From contig NZ_LATM01000007.1 of NCBI RefSeq assembly GCF_000972495.1, forward strand, positions 1 to 64,000: a stretch of DNA of 64,000 bases. Direction: 5' to 3'. The notes under the pieces are model-generated. The model was not told where the DNA came from. It saw only the letters and a list, made by a program, of their open reading frames with translations, and made no database searches. Positions within the stretch are counted from its first letter, which is position 1. Each line of letters opens with the position of its first letter. Positions 1 to 10,441 of this stretch are shown here, in pieces. Source of the stretch: Hymenobacter terrenus (GTDB lineage Bacteria > Bacteroidota > Bacteroidia > Cytophagales > Hymenobacteraceae). The position numbers and the translations under genes are program-made.

Positions 1-1
1 C

Positions 2-2932
2 ACCGATACGAAACAACTGAATGAGGTTGTTGTCACTGCTCTTGGTGTAGAGCGAACCCGCAACTCGCTCGCTTATTCAGCTACTCAAATTGAGGGAGGT
101 GATATTACGGTGGCTCGTAACCCTAATGCTATCAATGGCCTTTCGGGCAAGGTAGCTGGCCTAAATATTCAGCAGACTAATACACTTGGAGGCTCTAGCA
201 ACGTGGTCATTCGTGGCACAAAGTCGCTGTTCGGTAATAACCAAGCCCTTTTCGTAGTGGACGGTGTTCCTATCAGTAACGATAATACTAATACACGAGA
301 CCAGCGTACTGGCCGTTCGGGATACGACTACGGCAACGCCGCAGCCGATATTAACCCTGATGACATCGCATCCACAACCGTGCTAAAAGGCGCTGCCGCA
401 ACAGCCCTGTATGGTGAGCGCGCTGCTAACGGTGTTATCCTAATTACGACAAAAAAAGGTCGCACTGGCTTGAATGTGACCTTAAATTCGGGCGTAACCG
501 TAGGCCGCGTTGACAAGAGCACTTTTATTAAGTACCAGAAGGAATATGGGGGGGGATACGGTGCCTACTATGGCCCCGATGCAGATGCTTATTTCAACCA
601 ACTAGGAGATGGGACTCTGGTAGTTCCGACCTCAGAAGATGCCTCCTATGGTGGGCGCTTTGACCCTAATTTACTGGTGCGTCAGTGGGGCTCTTTCACG
701 CCGGGTTCGCCTACATTCGGCCAAGCCACTCCGTGGGTTACCGCTGCTAATGACCCAAGCACATTCTTCAAAACGGCGATATCAAGCTTAAATAGTGTTA
801 CTATTGACGGTGGCACCGAAAAAGGCACCTTCAAGTTGGGTTATACCAACAGTATTGAACGCGGTACCCTACCAAACAGCAAAATTGTAAAGGACATAAT
901 CAATTTTGGTGCCTCTCTCAACCTAACGCCCAAACTTACGACTAGCGCTACGGTAAACTTTTCACGAGTGAATGGTTTAGGTCGCTATGGAACTGGTTAT
1001 GGCTCAGAAAACTTGATGACTAATTTCCGCCAATGGTGGCAGACCAACGTAGATATTAAGGAGCAGAAAGATGCCTATTTCCGCGACAAAACCAACGCAA
1101 CTTGGAACTTTGCCAGCCCTGAGAGCGGAAACTTTTCACCAATCTACTGGAATAACCCTTATTTCGTCCGGTATGAGAACTATGAAAATGATTCGCGCTA
1201 TCGCACCTTCGGCAACGTAGCCGCGACTTATAAGATAACTGATTGGTTCAACGTTTTGGGTCGCGTTACCCTCGATTCTTACGATGAGCAACAGGAAGAA
1301 CGAGCAGCGTTGGGCAGCACAAAAGCTAGCTACCCTTCTTACTATCGACGCTTTAATCGTTCTTATCGGGAAATAAACTATGATCTGATTGGCAACTTCA
1401 CGAAAAATTTCAGTGAGAATTTTTCATTCCGTGGTTTGATTGGTACCAACGTACGCCGTCAATACATTAAATCCATTGACGCGAGCACTAACGGCGGCTT
1501 GGCTTTGCCCAATCTCTACGCTCTAACCAATACCGTAAATCCCCTGGTAGCGCCCATTGAGACGGATGTAAGCATCGGGGTTGATGGAGTTTTTGCAAGC
1601 ACAACCTTCGGCTACCGTGACCGGGTGTATTTGGACCTAACCGTACGCCGTGATAAATCAACTACTTTGGCGTTAGCCAATAATTCTTTCGTCTACCCAT
1701 CAGCTTCGCTGGGCTATGTGTTCTCCGAAAGTCTTCGTGAAAGTACTCCGTGGCTATCATATGGCAAAGTGCGAGTGAACTACGCCGAAGTAGGCCAAGG
1801 TGCTACTCCTCGGAGTCTCTATGACTTCTTTTATCAGAGACCAGCTCTAGGTTCAGCAGCAATTGCATCGGTACCGGCCACTAAAAACAACCCGGACCTT
1901 GTACCCGAACGGACTCGCAGTGGCGAATTGGGCATCGAAACAGCTTTTTTGAACAGCCGCTTAGGACTCGAAGCAACCTATTATCAACAAAATACTACCA
2001 ACCAGATAATTCCGCTAAACATCTCGACGGCAACTGGCTACAACTTCCGATATGTCAATTCGGGGGAGGTACGCAACCGCGGAATTGAATTGACCGGTTT
2101 TGTCGTACCAATCCAAACTGATAATTTCAACTGGAAAGTCAGTGCTAACTGGTCCCGCAACCGCAACGAGGTACTATCGCTCTTTGAAGGCGTAGACAAC
2201 ATTGTAGTAGCCACTTATCAAGCTGGAATTACGTCTAATGCCACGGTAGGCCAACCCTTTGGGGTTCTACGTGGTACTGATTTCGTCTACCTCAACGGTC
2301 AACGTGAAGTAGGAGCCAATGGCCGTTACCTACGCACAGCCGATGCCAATCGACCAATTGCCGATCCAAATCCTAAATGGCGCGGTGGCTTGACCAACAC
2401 GATTTCGTACCGTGGTATTTCGCTGAATTTTCTCATCGACGTACGTCAGGGAGGACAAGTTTTTTCGCTTGACCGCTATTACGGTCTGGCAACCGGCCTG
2501 CAACCTGAAACAGCTGGCTTGAACGATTTGGGCAATCCTTCTCGTTTACCAATTGCTCAAGGGGGTGGTGTCATTCTACCCGGCGTGAAAGCGGATGGTA
2601 CGCCTAACGACATCCGGACGAGCAATACCAATTTTGGATTATATGGTTACTCCCGTAATCCTGATGCAGCATTCGTATATGATGCCAGCTTTGTGAAACT
2701 GCGCGAGGTTGCGTTGAGTTATGCACTTCCCAAATCTCTGACCTCCCGCCTGGGTTTTGTAAAAGGAGCAGACATTTCCATAATAGGTCGTAACCTATGG
2801 ATTATTCACAAAAACCTGCCGGATGCTGATCCAGAAGACAGTCTTGGCTCGGGGAACCTCGGTCTCGGCTATCAAGTAGGTGCCTATCCTACTACCCGTA
2901 CTCTCGGTGCTAACCTTCGTCTGAGCTTCTAA
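2..2932 (+). CDS. SusC/RagA-type TonB-dependent outer-membrane receptor, 5' end missing
   Basis: The reading frame is already open at the window edge (first codon at base 2), so the signal peptide and most of the N-terminal carboxypeptidase-like domain lie outside. The visible protein begins with the family's KQLNEVVVTALG stretch, followed by the plug domain (NVVIRGTKSL, LFVVDGVP, STTVLKGAAATALYGERAANGV). The rest is a beta-barrel ending in an aromatic-final LRLSF, as barrel insertion requires. SusC proteins sit in the outer membrane and import ligands with energy from TonB, capped by a SusD lipoprotein; the SusD gene follows after 15 bases. The substrate cannot be read from sequence. The gene is visibly more AT-rich than the third SusC of this window. 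An internal GTG at 110 could be mistaken for a start, but coding continues upstream of it. Confidence 0.94.
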   Translation, partial: TDTKQLNEVVVTALGVERTRNSLAYSATQIEGGDITVARNPNAINGLSGKVAGLNIQQTNTLGGSSNVVIRGTKSLFGNNQALFVVDGVPISNDNTNTRDQRTGRSGYDYGNAAADINPDDIASTTVLKGAAATALYGERAANGVILITTKKGRTGLNVTLNSGVTVGRVDKSTFIKYQKEYGGGYGAYYGPDADAYFNQLGDGTLVVPTSEDASYGGRFDPNLLVRQWGSFTPGSPTFGQATPWVTAANDPSTFFKTAISSLNSVTIDGGTEKGTFKLGYTNSIERGTLPNSKIVKDIINFGASLNLTPKLTTSATVNFSRVNGLGRYGTGYGSENLMTNFRQWWQTNVDIKEQKDAYFRDKTNATWNFASPESGNFSPIYWNNPYFVRYENYENDSRYRTFGNVAATYKITDWFNVLGRVTLDSYDEQQEERAALGSTKASYPSYYRRFNRSYREINYDLIGNFTKNFSENFSFRGLIGTNVRRQYIKSIDASTNGGLALPNLYALTNTVNPLVAPIETDVSIGVDGVFASTTFGYRDRVYLDLTVRRDKSTTLALANNSFVYPSASLGYVFSESLRESTPWLSYGKVRVNYAEVGQGATPRSLYDFFYQRPALGSAAIASVPATKNNPDLVPERTRSGELGIETAFLNSRLGLEATYYQQNTTNQIIPLNISTATGYNFRYVNSGEVRNRGIELTGFVVPIQTDNFNWKVSANWSRNRNEVLSLFEGVDNIVVATYQAGITSNATVGQPFGVLRGTDFVYLNGQREVGANGRYLRTADANRPIADPNPKWRGGLTNTISYRGISLNFLIDVRQGGQVFSLDRYYGLATGLQPETAGLNDLGNPSRLPIAQGGGVILPGVKADGTPNDIRTSNTNFGLYGYSRNPDAAFVYDASFVKLREVALSYALPKSLTSRLGFVKGADISIIGRNLWIIHKNLPDADPEDSLGSGNLGLGYQVGAYPTTRTLGANLRLSF

Positions 2933-2947
2933 AACGAATTGATAACC

Positions 2948-4414
2948 ATGAAAAAAACCATTCTGCTTTCCTTATCAACTCTGCTACTAACAACAAGTTG
3001 TGTTGATAGCCTGAAGGACTATAATGTTGATCCTAAAAACCCAGCTACAGTTCCTGGCACCTCGCTTTTTGCTAGTGCTGAACGGTCGTTAGCTCGGGAG
3101 GTTAACAGTACTAACGTTAATCAAAATCCCTTTCGCCTCTATGTGCAATACTGGGGTCAAACCACGTATTTCGACGAATCTAATTACGACATCAAAACTC
3201 GTCAGATTGACCGGAATTTTTGGGAAACAATGTATACCGGCGGTGCTAACTCTGACGTTAACATAGAGCCCGGAGTGCTAAGCAACTTAAACCAAGCTAA
3301 GGCGCTAATACCAAATAACCAGTTTGCAACTACTAAGCAACTAGCTAATCAACAAGCTTGTGTTGAGATCCTAGCGGTGTATACTTGGGCTACGTTAGTC
3401 AATACCTTCGGGAATGTTCCATATACCGAAGCGCTTGATTTCACAAAGACCCAGCCTAAATATGATGACGCCAAGGCTATCTATAGTTCGCTATTCACCC
3501 GCTTAGATGCCGCAATTGCTGCTCTTGACCCATCTGCTCCAGGAATGGGTGATGCTGACATCATATACAAGGGCGACATCAATAGCTGGAAACGGTTTGC
3601 GAACTCATTAAAGTTGCGCTTGGCATTAATCATTGCTGATGAAGACCCTGCTACAGCCAAATCTTTAGTTGAGCAAGCTGCTTCCAATGTATTCAGTTCT
3701 AATGCTCAACAAGCTCAAGTAAATTTCGTCGCTTCTCCCCCTAATACCAATCCTCTTTGGGAGGATCTAGTGCAGAGTGGTCGTTACGATTTCGTTGGTG
3801 TCACTACTTTCATTGATACCCTCAAACACTTTAATGATCCACGTATTGGGGCTTATTTCAAGCCTGTTGGAAGTAATGTATATAAGGGAGGAGCATATGG
3901 CGAAGGCAATAACTATGCGAGCTTTTCAGCTCCCGGTAGCAAGCTGGAAGATCCTACTTTGCCTGGTATATTACTCTCGTACTCAGAAGTGGAATTTCTA
4001 TTAGCGGAGGCGGCCGCACGAGGGTTTGCAGTGGGCGGTACTGTAGAAGCTCACTACAATTCAGCTATAACAGCCTCCATTTTATACTGGGGAGGGGTAG
4101 CCTCCGACGCAACGGCTTACTTAGCCCAGCCAGATGTGAAGTACTCGACTGCAATAGGTAGCGATTATCGTGAGAAAATCGGCCTGCAGAAGTGGATATC
4201 CTTGTACGACCAGCCTTTTATGGCTTGGACAGAATGGCGTCGACTTGACACTCCGAAACTTGAGCCAAACGCTGATAATGCTCGAAGTGCTATTCCATTA
4301 CGCTTCACTTATCCAACCCTTGAGAAGAATCTAAATGGAGCAAACAACGCAGCGGCCTCTGCTGCCATTGGTGGTGATGCAGTTACAACAAAACTATTCT
4401 GGGATAAACGCTAG
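2948..4414 (+). CDS. SusD/RagB-type outer-membrane lipoprotein (SusD-like_2 group)
   Basis: The 488-residue protein starts MKKTILLSLS and has a lipoprotein signal ending LLTTSC, so it should be lipid-anchored, probably on the cell surface. The mature start DYNVDPKNPATVP is the signature of the SusD-like_2 group. Further typical parts are the helical YKGDINSWKRFANSLKLRLA block, the LLSYSEVEFLLAEAAARG block and the C-terminal LFWDKR. SusD proteins bind the nutrient and hand it to the partner SusC, encoded 15 bases upstream in the same operon. A TTG codon at 2939 would add three residues, but ATG 2948 gives the normal signal peptide. Unlike the two later modules, no small third lipoprotein follows; a strong hairpin closes the operon. 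The substrate is unknown. Confidence 0.93.
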   Translation: MKKTILLSLSTLLLTTSCVDSLKDYNVDPKNPATVPGTSLFASAERSLAREVNSTNVNQNPFRLYVQYWGQTTYFDESNYDIKTRQIDRNFWETMYTGGANSDVNIEPGVLSNLNQAKALIPNNQFATTKQLANQQACVEILAVYTWATLVNTFGNVPYTEALDFTKTQPKYDDAKAIYSSLFTRLDAAIAALDPSAPGMGDADIIYKGDINSWKRFANSLKLRLALIIADEDPATAKSLVEQAASNVFSSNAQQAQVNFVASPPNTNPLWEDLVQSGRYDFVGVTTFIDTLKHFNDPRIGAYFKPVGSNVYKGGAYGEGNNYASFSAPGSKLEDPTLPGILLSYSEVEFLLAEAAARGFAVGGTVEAHYNSAITASILYWGGVASDATAYLAQPDVKYSTAIGSDYREKIGLQKWISLYDQPFMAWTEWRRLDTPKLEPNADNARSAIPLRFTYPTLEKNLNGANNAAASAAIGGDAVTTKLFWDKR

Positions 4415-4430
4415 TCCCAACTAACGAATA

Positions 4431-4480
4431 CATGTATAAAAAAAGGACTGTTGCAAATAACAGTCCTTTTTTTATACATG
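4431..4480. terminator. Long perfect hairpin terminator after first SusCD module
   Basis: Perfect inverted repeat: 22-bp arms at 4431-4452 and 4459-4480 with a 6-base loop. The core is AAAAGGACTGTT/AACAGTCCTTTT, flanked by A- and T-runs, so it can terminate from either side. It lies 16 bases after the SusD stop codon. Confidence 0.88.
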
Positions 4481-4800
4481 TATTTTTATTATATACTATA
4501 TTTTATATAAATTTAAAAATAAAGTCAGCAGGATTTTCTTCTAATTTTTGGGAAAGCTAAGTTTTGAACTTCCAAAGGAACATAATATGCACTTATTTTT
4601 GTATTTTTAAAATTTTTAATATAAATTATATCTTTTTATACATTATATTATTCACCCTAATGTAGAAAGCAGATTTCAAATAGCAAAATCTGGAAAGTGT
4701 CGATAAAATCAGTACTTTCAACTTTTACAACACTACTCCATAGGCTTCTTTTTGCTTTTTCCATCCTTCACTCTTTTCTCACACCCATTTTCAATACTCA
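4481..4800. other. AT-rich intergenic spacer upstream of second SusC
   Basis: No gene is visible in these 320 bases. The stretch is very AT-rich and should contain the promoter of the second SusCD operon. One TATTTTTG (4594-4601) fits the Bacteroidota -7 consensus TAnnTTTG but has no convincing -33 partner at the right distance, so no promoter is called. Confidence 0.5.
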
Positions 4801-7800
4801 ATGAAAAAACCTTTACTACTAATCTTGTTCCTACTTTTAGCGCTGGTTGGGCGAAGCTGGGCCCAAAGTCGCCCGGTCTCGGGCCGTGTCATTGATAGAA
4901 GCACGAATGAAGGCTTGCCTGGCGTCAGCGTCATCGTGAAGGGCACTACTACTGGCACAGCTACTAATGCTGACGGTCAATACACTGTTAATATAGCTGG
5001 CTCCGCAGCCACATTGCAGTTCAAATACCTAGGCTATGTTACAGCTGAGCAGGAAGTAGGCAGTTCGACAACTGTAGACATGGCATTAGCTTTGGATAAC
5101 AAGGAGTTGAACGAAGTCCTCGTGACCGCCTTGGGTATCTCACGAGAGAAACGTGCCCTAGGGTTTGCTGTGTCCGAAGTGAAGGCCGAACAGGTGGTGC
5201 AGAAGTCGGAACCCGACCTGCTCCGTACACTATCGGGCAAGGTTCCCGGCGTGAACATTACTAGTTCAAGCGGGGTACCGGGGGCTTCTTCGCGCATTAC
5301 TATTCGGGGCAATACGTCGCTCTATGGCGAAAACCAGCCTCTTTTTGTAGTAGATGGAGTACCTTATGATAACTCCCAAACGGAGTCGGATAACCCCCTG
5401 GCTAATGGTGCCTCCTACTCCAGCCGGACGTCAGACGTAGACCCCAATAATATTGCCACCATTAACGTGCTGAAGGGAGCTGCTGCGGCTGCCCTTTACG
5501 GTTCGAGGGCAGCTGGTGGGGTTATTGTGATTACTACCAAGACTGGTGGTGGTGGGCAACGAGGCCCCAAAGGTATTCAGGTGGGCTATATTACTGGATT
5601 TTCAATTGAGAAAGTAGCCGCTCTTCCTGACTATCAGAATAAATACGGTGCCGGTGCTAATTTTGTAAACTCCTCTGCTAACGGCTCGTGGGGCCCTGAG
5701 TTTGGCAACACTGCTCAAGGAGCGCCGGAGTTCATCCCTCATCCGCAGGCAGGCGACCCAAACTTTCCGGATATTCCGGCCGGTACGACAATTCCTTATC
5801 AGGCCTATCCTAACAACGTTAAGGACTTCTTCAGAACCGGGCACTTATTTGAGAATTCGGTGTCGCTAAACAGCACATCCGATAATTCGAACTTCACGGC
5901 CATTCTTTCGCGGGCTGACCAGCAGGGTACCATTCCTAATTCCTCTTTCGTGCGCAATAACCTTAGCGTCGGCGGCTCGGGCAGAGTCAATAAGATTAGT
6001 GTAAATGGTAACGTCGCATACGCCAACACCAATCAGCGGGGGCCTATTCAAGGGGCCAATAACCTAGCGGCTGGTTCGGCCTCCGCATTTGCCCGCACGC
6101 TGTTTTTACCCCGTAGTCTTGATCTTCAAGGCCTGCCTTATCAGGACCCGGTTACCCAAGGCCCCGCTTTTGGTTGGCTAACTGCACAGGCGGATAATCC
6201 TCTTTGGTCAGTAGAAAACGCTATCTATAAGTCACGGGTTGACCGCGTGGTGGGGAGTATGGGGTTGTCGTATGCCATCAAAGACTGGCTGACGTTAACT
6301 TACACTGGTGGCATCAATACATACACGGACACCCGCGCTAGTGTTATCCGCCCGGGCTCACGGGCCAACTCTGGAATTAGCCAGATTATTGAAGATAATA
6401 TCCAGAATACCGAGTTCGAGCAAACGGTGCTCCTGAACTTCAATAAGAACCTGACCGAAGACATCAGCCTGACAGCCAGCATTGGTCAGAATATCAACGC
6501 CCGCAAGTTTGAGGGTAAATCCTACCTCGGCACAGGTATTATCACTTTCGGTATTGATAATATCGAGAATACTACTGAGAAAAGCACTTACGGATTCGCT
6601 TATTCTGAGCGCCGGTTGATGGGTTTGCTTGGCAATGCTACTGTCGGCTACAAAAACTACGCGTTTGTGACCCTTACGGGCCGCAACGATTTTTCTTCAA
6701 CCCTTAATAAAGATGGTGTTATCGGTAATTCGGGCCGCTCCTTCTTCTATTCTAGCGTGGCCGGCTCATTGGTTCTAAACGAAGCGCTCAAGTTAGACTA
6801 TCGCTGGCTGGACCTAGCCAAAGTGCGGGTCGCTTACGGCCGGGTAGGTCGTGATGCACCACCCTACCGCTCCGGCGCTCCACTTTACAATATCAATCCC
6901 GGCAGTTCGTATCCCTTCCGCGGGGTGCCAGCCATTGGTATTAGCGGCACTGTTAACAACCCTGGTCTGACGCCGGAGTTTTCTACCGAACTGGAATTAG
7001 GTACCGAGCTGACGCTGTTCCGCAACCGCATCTCGTTCAACGGCACTTACTATGATAAGCGCTCGACCAACCAGATTGCACCACAAAACCTGCCTGCAGC
7101 GACGGGGTACGAAGCGCGTTTCACCAACTTTGGAGAGATTACCAATAAAGGTTTCGAGGTAGCCTTTACGGGCTCACCTATCGAAACGGCTAATTTTCGC
7201 TGGAGCAGCACCTTCAATTTTACTCGCAATCGCAACATTGTAAAGAGTTTGACGGAAGGAGTCGACACCTTGATTCTTGCCAATACGTTTGCCGGAAACA
7301 GCATTCGTTCGCTCCTCATCCCTGGTCAGCCCTACGGTGTGCTGTACGGTACGGCTCCCCTACGCGATGAAAATGGAGAATTATATGTTGACCCGTTAAA
7401 CGGACGCCTGATTCAGGGAAAAAACAAAGTCATTGGCAATCCAAATCCGGATTTTCTAATGGGATTTATTAACCAGTTTACCTACAAAGGAATCACCCTG
7501 AACACTCTGATTGACTACCGGAGAGGTGGTTCGCTATACTCGACCACGCTCCAAGAAGAACTGGGCCGGGGGGTAACGAAGGACACTGAAGACCGCAACC
7601 GACTGGTCATCATTGAGGGAATTCGCTACGACCGGGCCACCGGCAGAGCAGCAGTTGATGCTGACGGCAATGTTATTCGGAACAATACCGCTATTTCAGT
7701 GAATGACCTATACTTTTCAAGCGGCGGTGTAGGCGGAGGTGCGGCTAGTAATGGCTATAACGAGCAATCTGTGTATGACATTACAACGGTACGCCTGCGG

Positions 7801-8034
7801 GAAGTGACGCTAGGGTACGATTTGCCTAAGAAATTGCTTGGCAAAACCCCGTTTAGCCTTGTCAACATTTCGATTTCTGCCCGAAACATCTATTGGTACT
7901 CGCCAAACCTACCCAAGCATAGCAACTTCGACCCCGAAACCAGCACCTATGGTGCCAGCAACCAGCAGGGCTATGAATTCACCAACGCGCCAACCACTAA
8001 GCGCTATGGCGTGAACCTGCGGGTCAACTTTTAA
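4801..8034 (+). CDS. SusC/RagA-type TonB-dependent outer-membrane receptor
   Basis: Complete 1077-residue SusC protein. A Sec signal peptide ends at SWAQ (about residue 22). Next come the carboxypeptidase-like regulatory domain (VSGRVIDRSTNEGLPGVSV, about 26-100), the motif LNEVLVTALGI, the plug (RITIRGNTSL, LFVVDGVPYD, INVLKGAAAAALYGSRAAGG) and the barrel, ending LRVNF. It imports an unidentified nutrient across the outer membrane with TonB energy. The gene opens a three-gene set: a SusD starts 34 bases after its stop and a small lipoprotein follows. It is strongly similar along its length to the SusC at 11176 (shared VVQKSEPD and the C-terminal GRNLYWYSPN-like block), which points to duplication of the whole module. 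Confidence 0.96.
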   Translation: MKKPLLLILFLLLALVGRSWAQSRPVSGRVIDRSTNEGLPGVSVIVKGTTTGTATNADGQYTVNIAGSAATLQFKYLGYVTAEQEVGSSTTVDMALALDNKELNEVLVTALGISREKRALGFAVSEVKAEQVVQKSEPDLLRTLSGKVPGVNITSSSGVPGASSRITIRGNTSLYGENQPLFVVDGVPYDNSQTESDNPLANGASYSSRTSDVDPNNIATINVLKGAAAAALYGSRAAGGVIVITTKTGGGGQRGPKGIQVGYITGFSIEKVAALPDYQNKYGAGANFVNSSANGSWGPEFGNTAQGAPEFIPHPQAGDPNFPDIPAGTTIPYQAYPNNVKDFFRTGHLFENSVSLNSTSDNSNFTAILSRADQQGTIPNSSFVRNNLSVGGSGRVNKISVNGNVAYANTNQRGPIQGANNLAAGSASAFARTLFLPRSLDLQGLPYQDPVTQGPAFGWLTAQADNPLWSVENAIYKSRVDRVVGSMGLSYAIKDWLTLTYTGGINTYTDTRASVIRPGSRANSGISQIIEDNIQNTEFEQTVLLNFNKNLTEDISLTASIGQNINARKFEGKSYLGTGIITFGIDNIENTTEKSTYGFAYSERRLMGLLGNATVGYKNYAFVTLTGRNDFSSTLNKDGVIGNSGRSFFYSSVAGSLVLNEALKLDYRWLDLAKVRVAYGRVGRDAPPYRSGAPLYNINPGSSYPFRGVPAIGISGTVNNPGLTPEFSTELELGTELTLFRNRISFNGTYYDKRSTNQIAPQNLPAATGYEARFTNFGEITNKGFEVAFTGSPIETANFRWSSTFNFTRNRNIVKSLTEGVDTLILANTFAGNSIRSLLIPGQPYGVLYGTAPLRDENGELYVDPLNGRLIQGKNKVIGNPNPDFLMGFINQFTYKGITLNTLIDYRRGGSLYSTTLQEELGRGVTKDTEDRNRLVIIEGIRYDRATGRAAVDADGNVIRNNTAISVNDLYFSSGGVGGGAASNGYNEQSVYDITTVRLREVTLGYDLPKKLLGKTPFSLVNISISARNIYWYSPNLPKHSNFDPETSTYGASNQQGYEFTNAPTTKRYGVNLRVNF

Positions 8035-8068
8035 CCTTTGACTTTGGCCCTCCGGCTTTTCAAACTAT

Positions 8069-9727
8069 ATGAAATTTAACAAGATTTGCTTTATACTCGC
8101 TTCAGCCAGTATGTTAGCAGTAGCGCCCGGTTGCAAAGACTTTTACGACGTCAATGTCGACCCCTTATCGCCAGTGTCTGTAAACCTGTATTCGCTGCTG
8201 CCTGTAACGCAGGTAAGCATGGCCGAAAATTTGGGTGACAACATTGGTGGCCTAAGCCAGTACACGATGGCACTGATGCAACAACTGTACAATACGCGCA
8301 ACATCGGCAATTTTCAACAAACTGGTGATTCGTTTACTGGCCCCTGGGCAGGTTTGTACCGGAGTACGCTCGTCAACAACGAGTTAATTATTACTCAAGG
8401 CAGTCAAGAATCGCGTTGGGACTATGTCGGCATTGCCCAGCTTCAGAAGGCTTACGTCTATAGCCAGATGGTAGACCTTTGGGGAGACATCCCCTACTCC
8501 GAAGCTTTGCAGGGTTCCATCAACACAACCCCCCGCTTCGACAAAGACGAAGACATATACAATGGCAACGGCTCCATCCAGGGCCTATTCTCACTAATAG
8601 ATGAAGGACTAGCTAATGTAGCGAAGACAACCATCATCCCTACCAAGCCCGCCCTCGCCACTGTTGACTTGATCTATAAGGGCGACCTGAGTAAATGGGC
8701 CCGCTTTGGCCGGACGCTGAAGCTGAAACTATACAACCAACTTCGCCTGACAAACCCGGCCGCTGTTCAAGGTCAAGTAGGCCCGCTGTTGAGTGCGCAG
8801 CTCATGGAAGAGACTGGAGATTTTGAGTTGGCTTACAGCAGCGCTGTTAACCCCGACAACCGCAACCCTGGTTATGTAAATGATTATACATCCAGTCCCG
8901 AGAATAAGATTGGACGATACTTCTACGAAGGCATGGTGACTTTACGTGACCCACGTTTGCCCTATTACTTTTTCAACCAAATAGCAAGGGGGAATAGCAC
9001 CATCAACCAAGATTACATCAGTTCACTCGACCCTCGTTTTGTTACGGTGCGCCCCGGAACGACTAGTCAATTTGCCAACTCAGCCTCCGCAGCCGAATTT
9101 CAAACCGTACAGGGCTTGTACCCTGTAGGCGGCCGTTTTGACGATGGTCTGGGTGGCAGGGTCAATGCAACGTCGGGCAAAGCGTCGGCCCCCCAGCGGC
9201 TACTCACCTACTACAGCCGCAGATTCATTGAAGCCGAACTTCAACTGACCGTTTATAATAATCCCACGGCAGCGCGTGCGGCCCTGGAGGAAGCCGTGAA
9301 GGCAGCGTTTAGAAAAGTAAATGCCATTGCTCGTGCTGATGGCAGCCCAGCCATTCAGGATACCCTTTCAACCAGAACTCCCAAGATTCCAAGCATTGCC
9401 GAGTATACCGCATCAGTTATCAACCGTTATAATACAGCAGCTACTACTGAGGACAAACTTGAGGTAATCATGTACGAGAAGTACGTGGCGAGCTACGGTT
9501 ATGGCGTGGATATCTATACCGATTTCCGCCGCACGGGCCACCCGCGCATACGGGTGACAACCCAGGCATCTAACCCAAGCGCCGGGCTATTGCCCGATGA
9601 TGGGTCTACTCAGGCAAACGGGCCCTTCCCGCTTCGCCTGCTTTATCCAATCAATGACCTCACCCTGAATCTTAACTCTCCCCGAACGCAGAGAGACGTT
9701 ACCAGTCCCATCTTCTGGGATAAATAG
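8069..9727 (+). CDS. SusD/RagB-type outer-membrane lipoprotein (SusD-like_2 group)
   Basis: Protein of 552 residues with a lipoprotein signal ending VAPGC. The mature N-terminus KDFYDVNVDPLSPVSVN matches the SusD-like_2 start pattern. Conserved helical blocks follow: LLPVTQVSMAENLG, LQKAYVYSQMVDLWGDIPYSEA, YKGDLSKWARFGRTLKLKLY and a YYSRRFIEAELQL region. It ends SPIFWDK. It should cap the SusC encoded immediately upstream (34 bases) and capture the ligand at the surface. Its closest relative in this window is the SusD at 14416, which shares the GLSQ...MQQL and GLYPVGGRFDDG segments. The ligand cannot be assigned; no glycoside hydrolase or peptidase gene lies next to the operon to hint at one. 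Confidence 0.94.
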   Translation: MKFNKICFILASASMLAVAPGCKDFYDVNVDPLSPVSVNLYSLLPVTQVSMAENLGDNIGGLSQYTMALMQQLYNTRNIGNFQQTGDSFTGPWAGLYRSTLVNNELIITQGSQESRWDYVGIAQLQKAYVYSQMVDLWGDIPYSEALQGSINTTPRFDKDEDIYNGNGSIQGLFSLIDEGLANVAKTTIIPTKPALATVDLIYKGDLSKWARFGRTLKLKLYNQLRLTNPAAVQGQVGPLLSAQLMEETGDFELAYSSAVNPDNRNPGYVNDYTSSPENKIGRYFYEGMVTLRDPRLPYYFFNQIARGNSTINQDYISSLDPRFVTVRPGTTSQFANSASAAEFQTVQGLYPVGGRFDDGLGGRVNATSGKASAPQRLLTYYSRRFIEAELQLTVYNNPTAARAALEEAVKAAFRKVNAIARADGSPAIQDTLSTRTPKIPSIAEYTASVINRYNTAATTEDKLEVIMYEKYVASYGYGVDIYTDFRRTGHPRIRVTTQASNPSAGLLPDDGSTQANGPFPLRLLYPINDLTLNLNSPRTQRDVTSPIFWDK

Positions 9728-9772
9728 GCTGCGACACTCTTCTCACTTGTTTGACTTTACTAGCAACGATTC

Positions 9773-10402
9773 ATGAAAAATTACTTTACTAGCTTTCTCC
9801 TGTTGCTCCCTATAATGGTTACGCTGTCGTCTTGCCGCGAGACCAGCAAGCTGCCTGAGCCAGCGAATGTAAGTGTCCCACTTATCATCCCGGAAATCAA
9901 TCCTCAAAAGTCTTTTTTTGATTATACCAACAGCCGGAGCTCAGAAAACGCTGTGGCTGCCGCCGGTATAGCACGCCCAGTTTTTGAATTTGTAGTCAAC
10001 CCTTCACGAGGCTATGCTGAAATTCAGACAGTGGAGGTATACAAAAGCTTTCGCCGCGGTACTAATTTAGGTCCCCGCGTGAAAGTGATGAACCTAGGAG
10101 AATTTCCAGCCACTATTAGCATAAATAGCCAGGACGCACTCACAGGTTTGTTTCTAAGTAGCCCAATCAGTGGTCAGCCGGCTCCTATTGCAGTCAAGGC
10201 TGCAACTCCATCGAATCCAAATCGGCTTATTCCCCCGCCTGTCAACAATAAGGACGCTATTGTATTCACTTTCGAGTACGTGATGAAAGATGGCCGCCGC
10301 GTAATTCTTACGCCTCTTTCTACCATAGAAGGGTTCGTCGGGGCTCCAATAGCTAATACTTTTATCAATCCTCCCTACGCTGCTATAGCAGAGTTTCGAT
10401 AG
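9773..10402 (+). CDS. Small SusCD-associated lipoprotein of unknown function
   Basis: Protein of 209 residues with a lipoprotein signal peptide ending VTLSSC at about residue 22. I do not recognise a named domain. After a proline-rich start (SKLPEPANVSVPL) the rest reads as alternating strands. It is the third gene of the operon, 45 bases after the SusD stop, and occupies the same place as the 185-residue lipoprotein at 16034. The two share a layout: an EIQTVEVYKSFRR-like strand early and a DGRR/GGRR turn near the C-terminus. Position and lipidation suggest an accessory surface protein of this uptake system, perhaps an extra ligand-binding or scaffold unit; that is inference. Confidence 0.85.
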   Translation: MKNYFTSFLLLLPIMVTLSSCRETSKLPEPANVSVPLIIPEINPQKSFFDYTNSRSSENAVAAAGIARPVFEFVVNPSRGYAEIQTVEVYKSFRRGTNLGPRVKVMNLGEFPATISINSQDALTGLFLSSPISGQPAPIAVKAATPSNPNRLIPPPVNNKDAIVFTFEYVMKDGRRVILTPLSTIEGFVGAPIANTFINPPYAAIAEFR

Positions 10403-10441
10403 AAATATGCTGGCAGTCAACCTATATGTAGCATTGTATTG

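Noticed and set aside
4594..4601. Promoter of the second SusCD operon
   Set aside because: The -7-like TATTTTTG lacks a correctly spaced -33 element and would leave a leader of about 190 bases.
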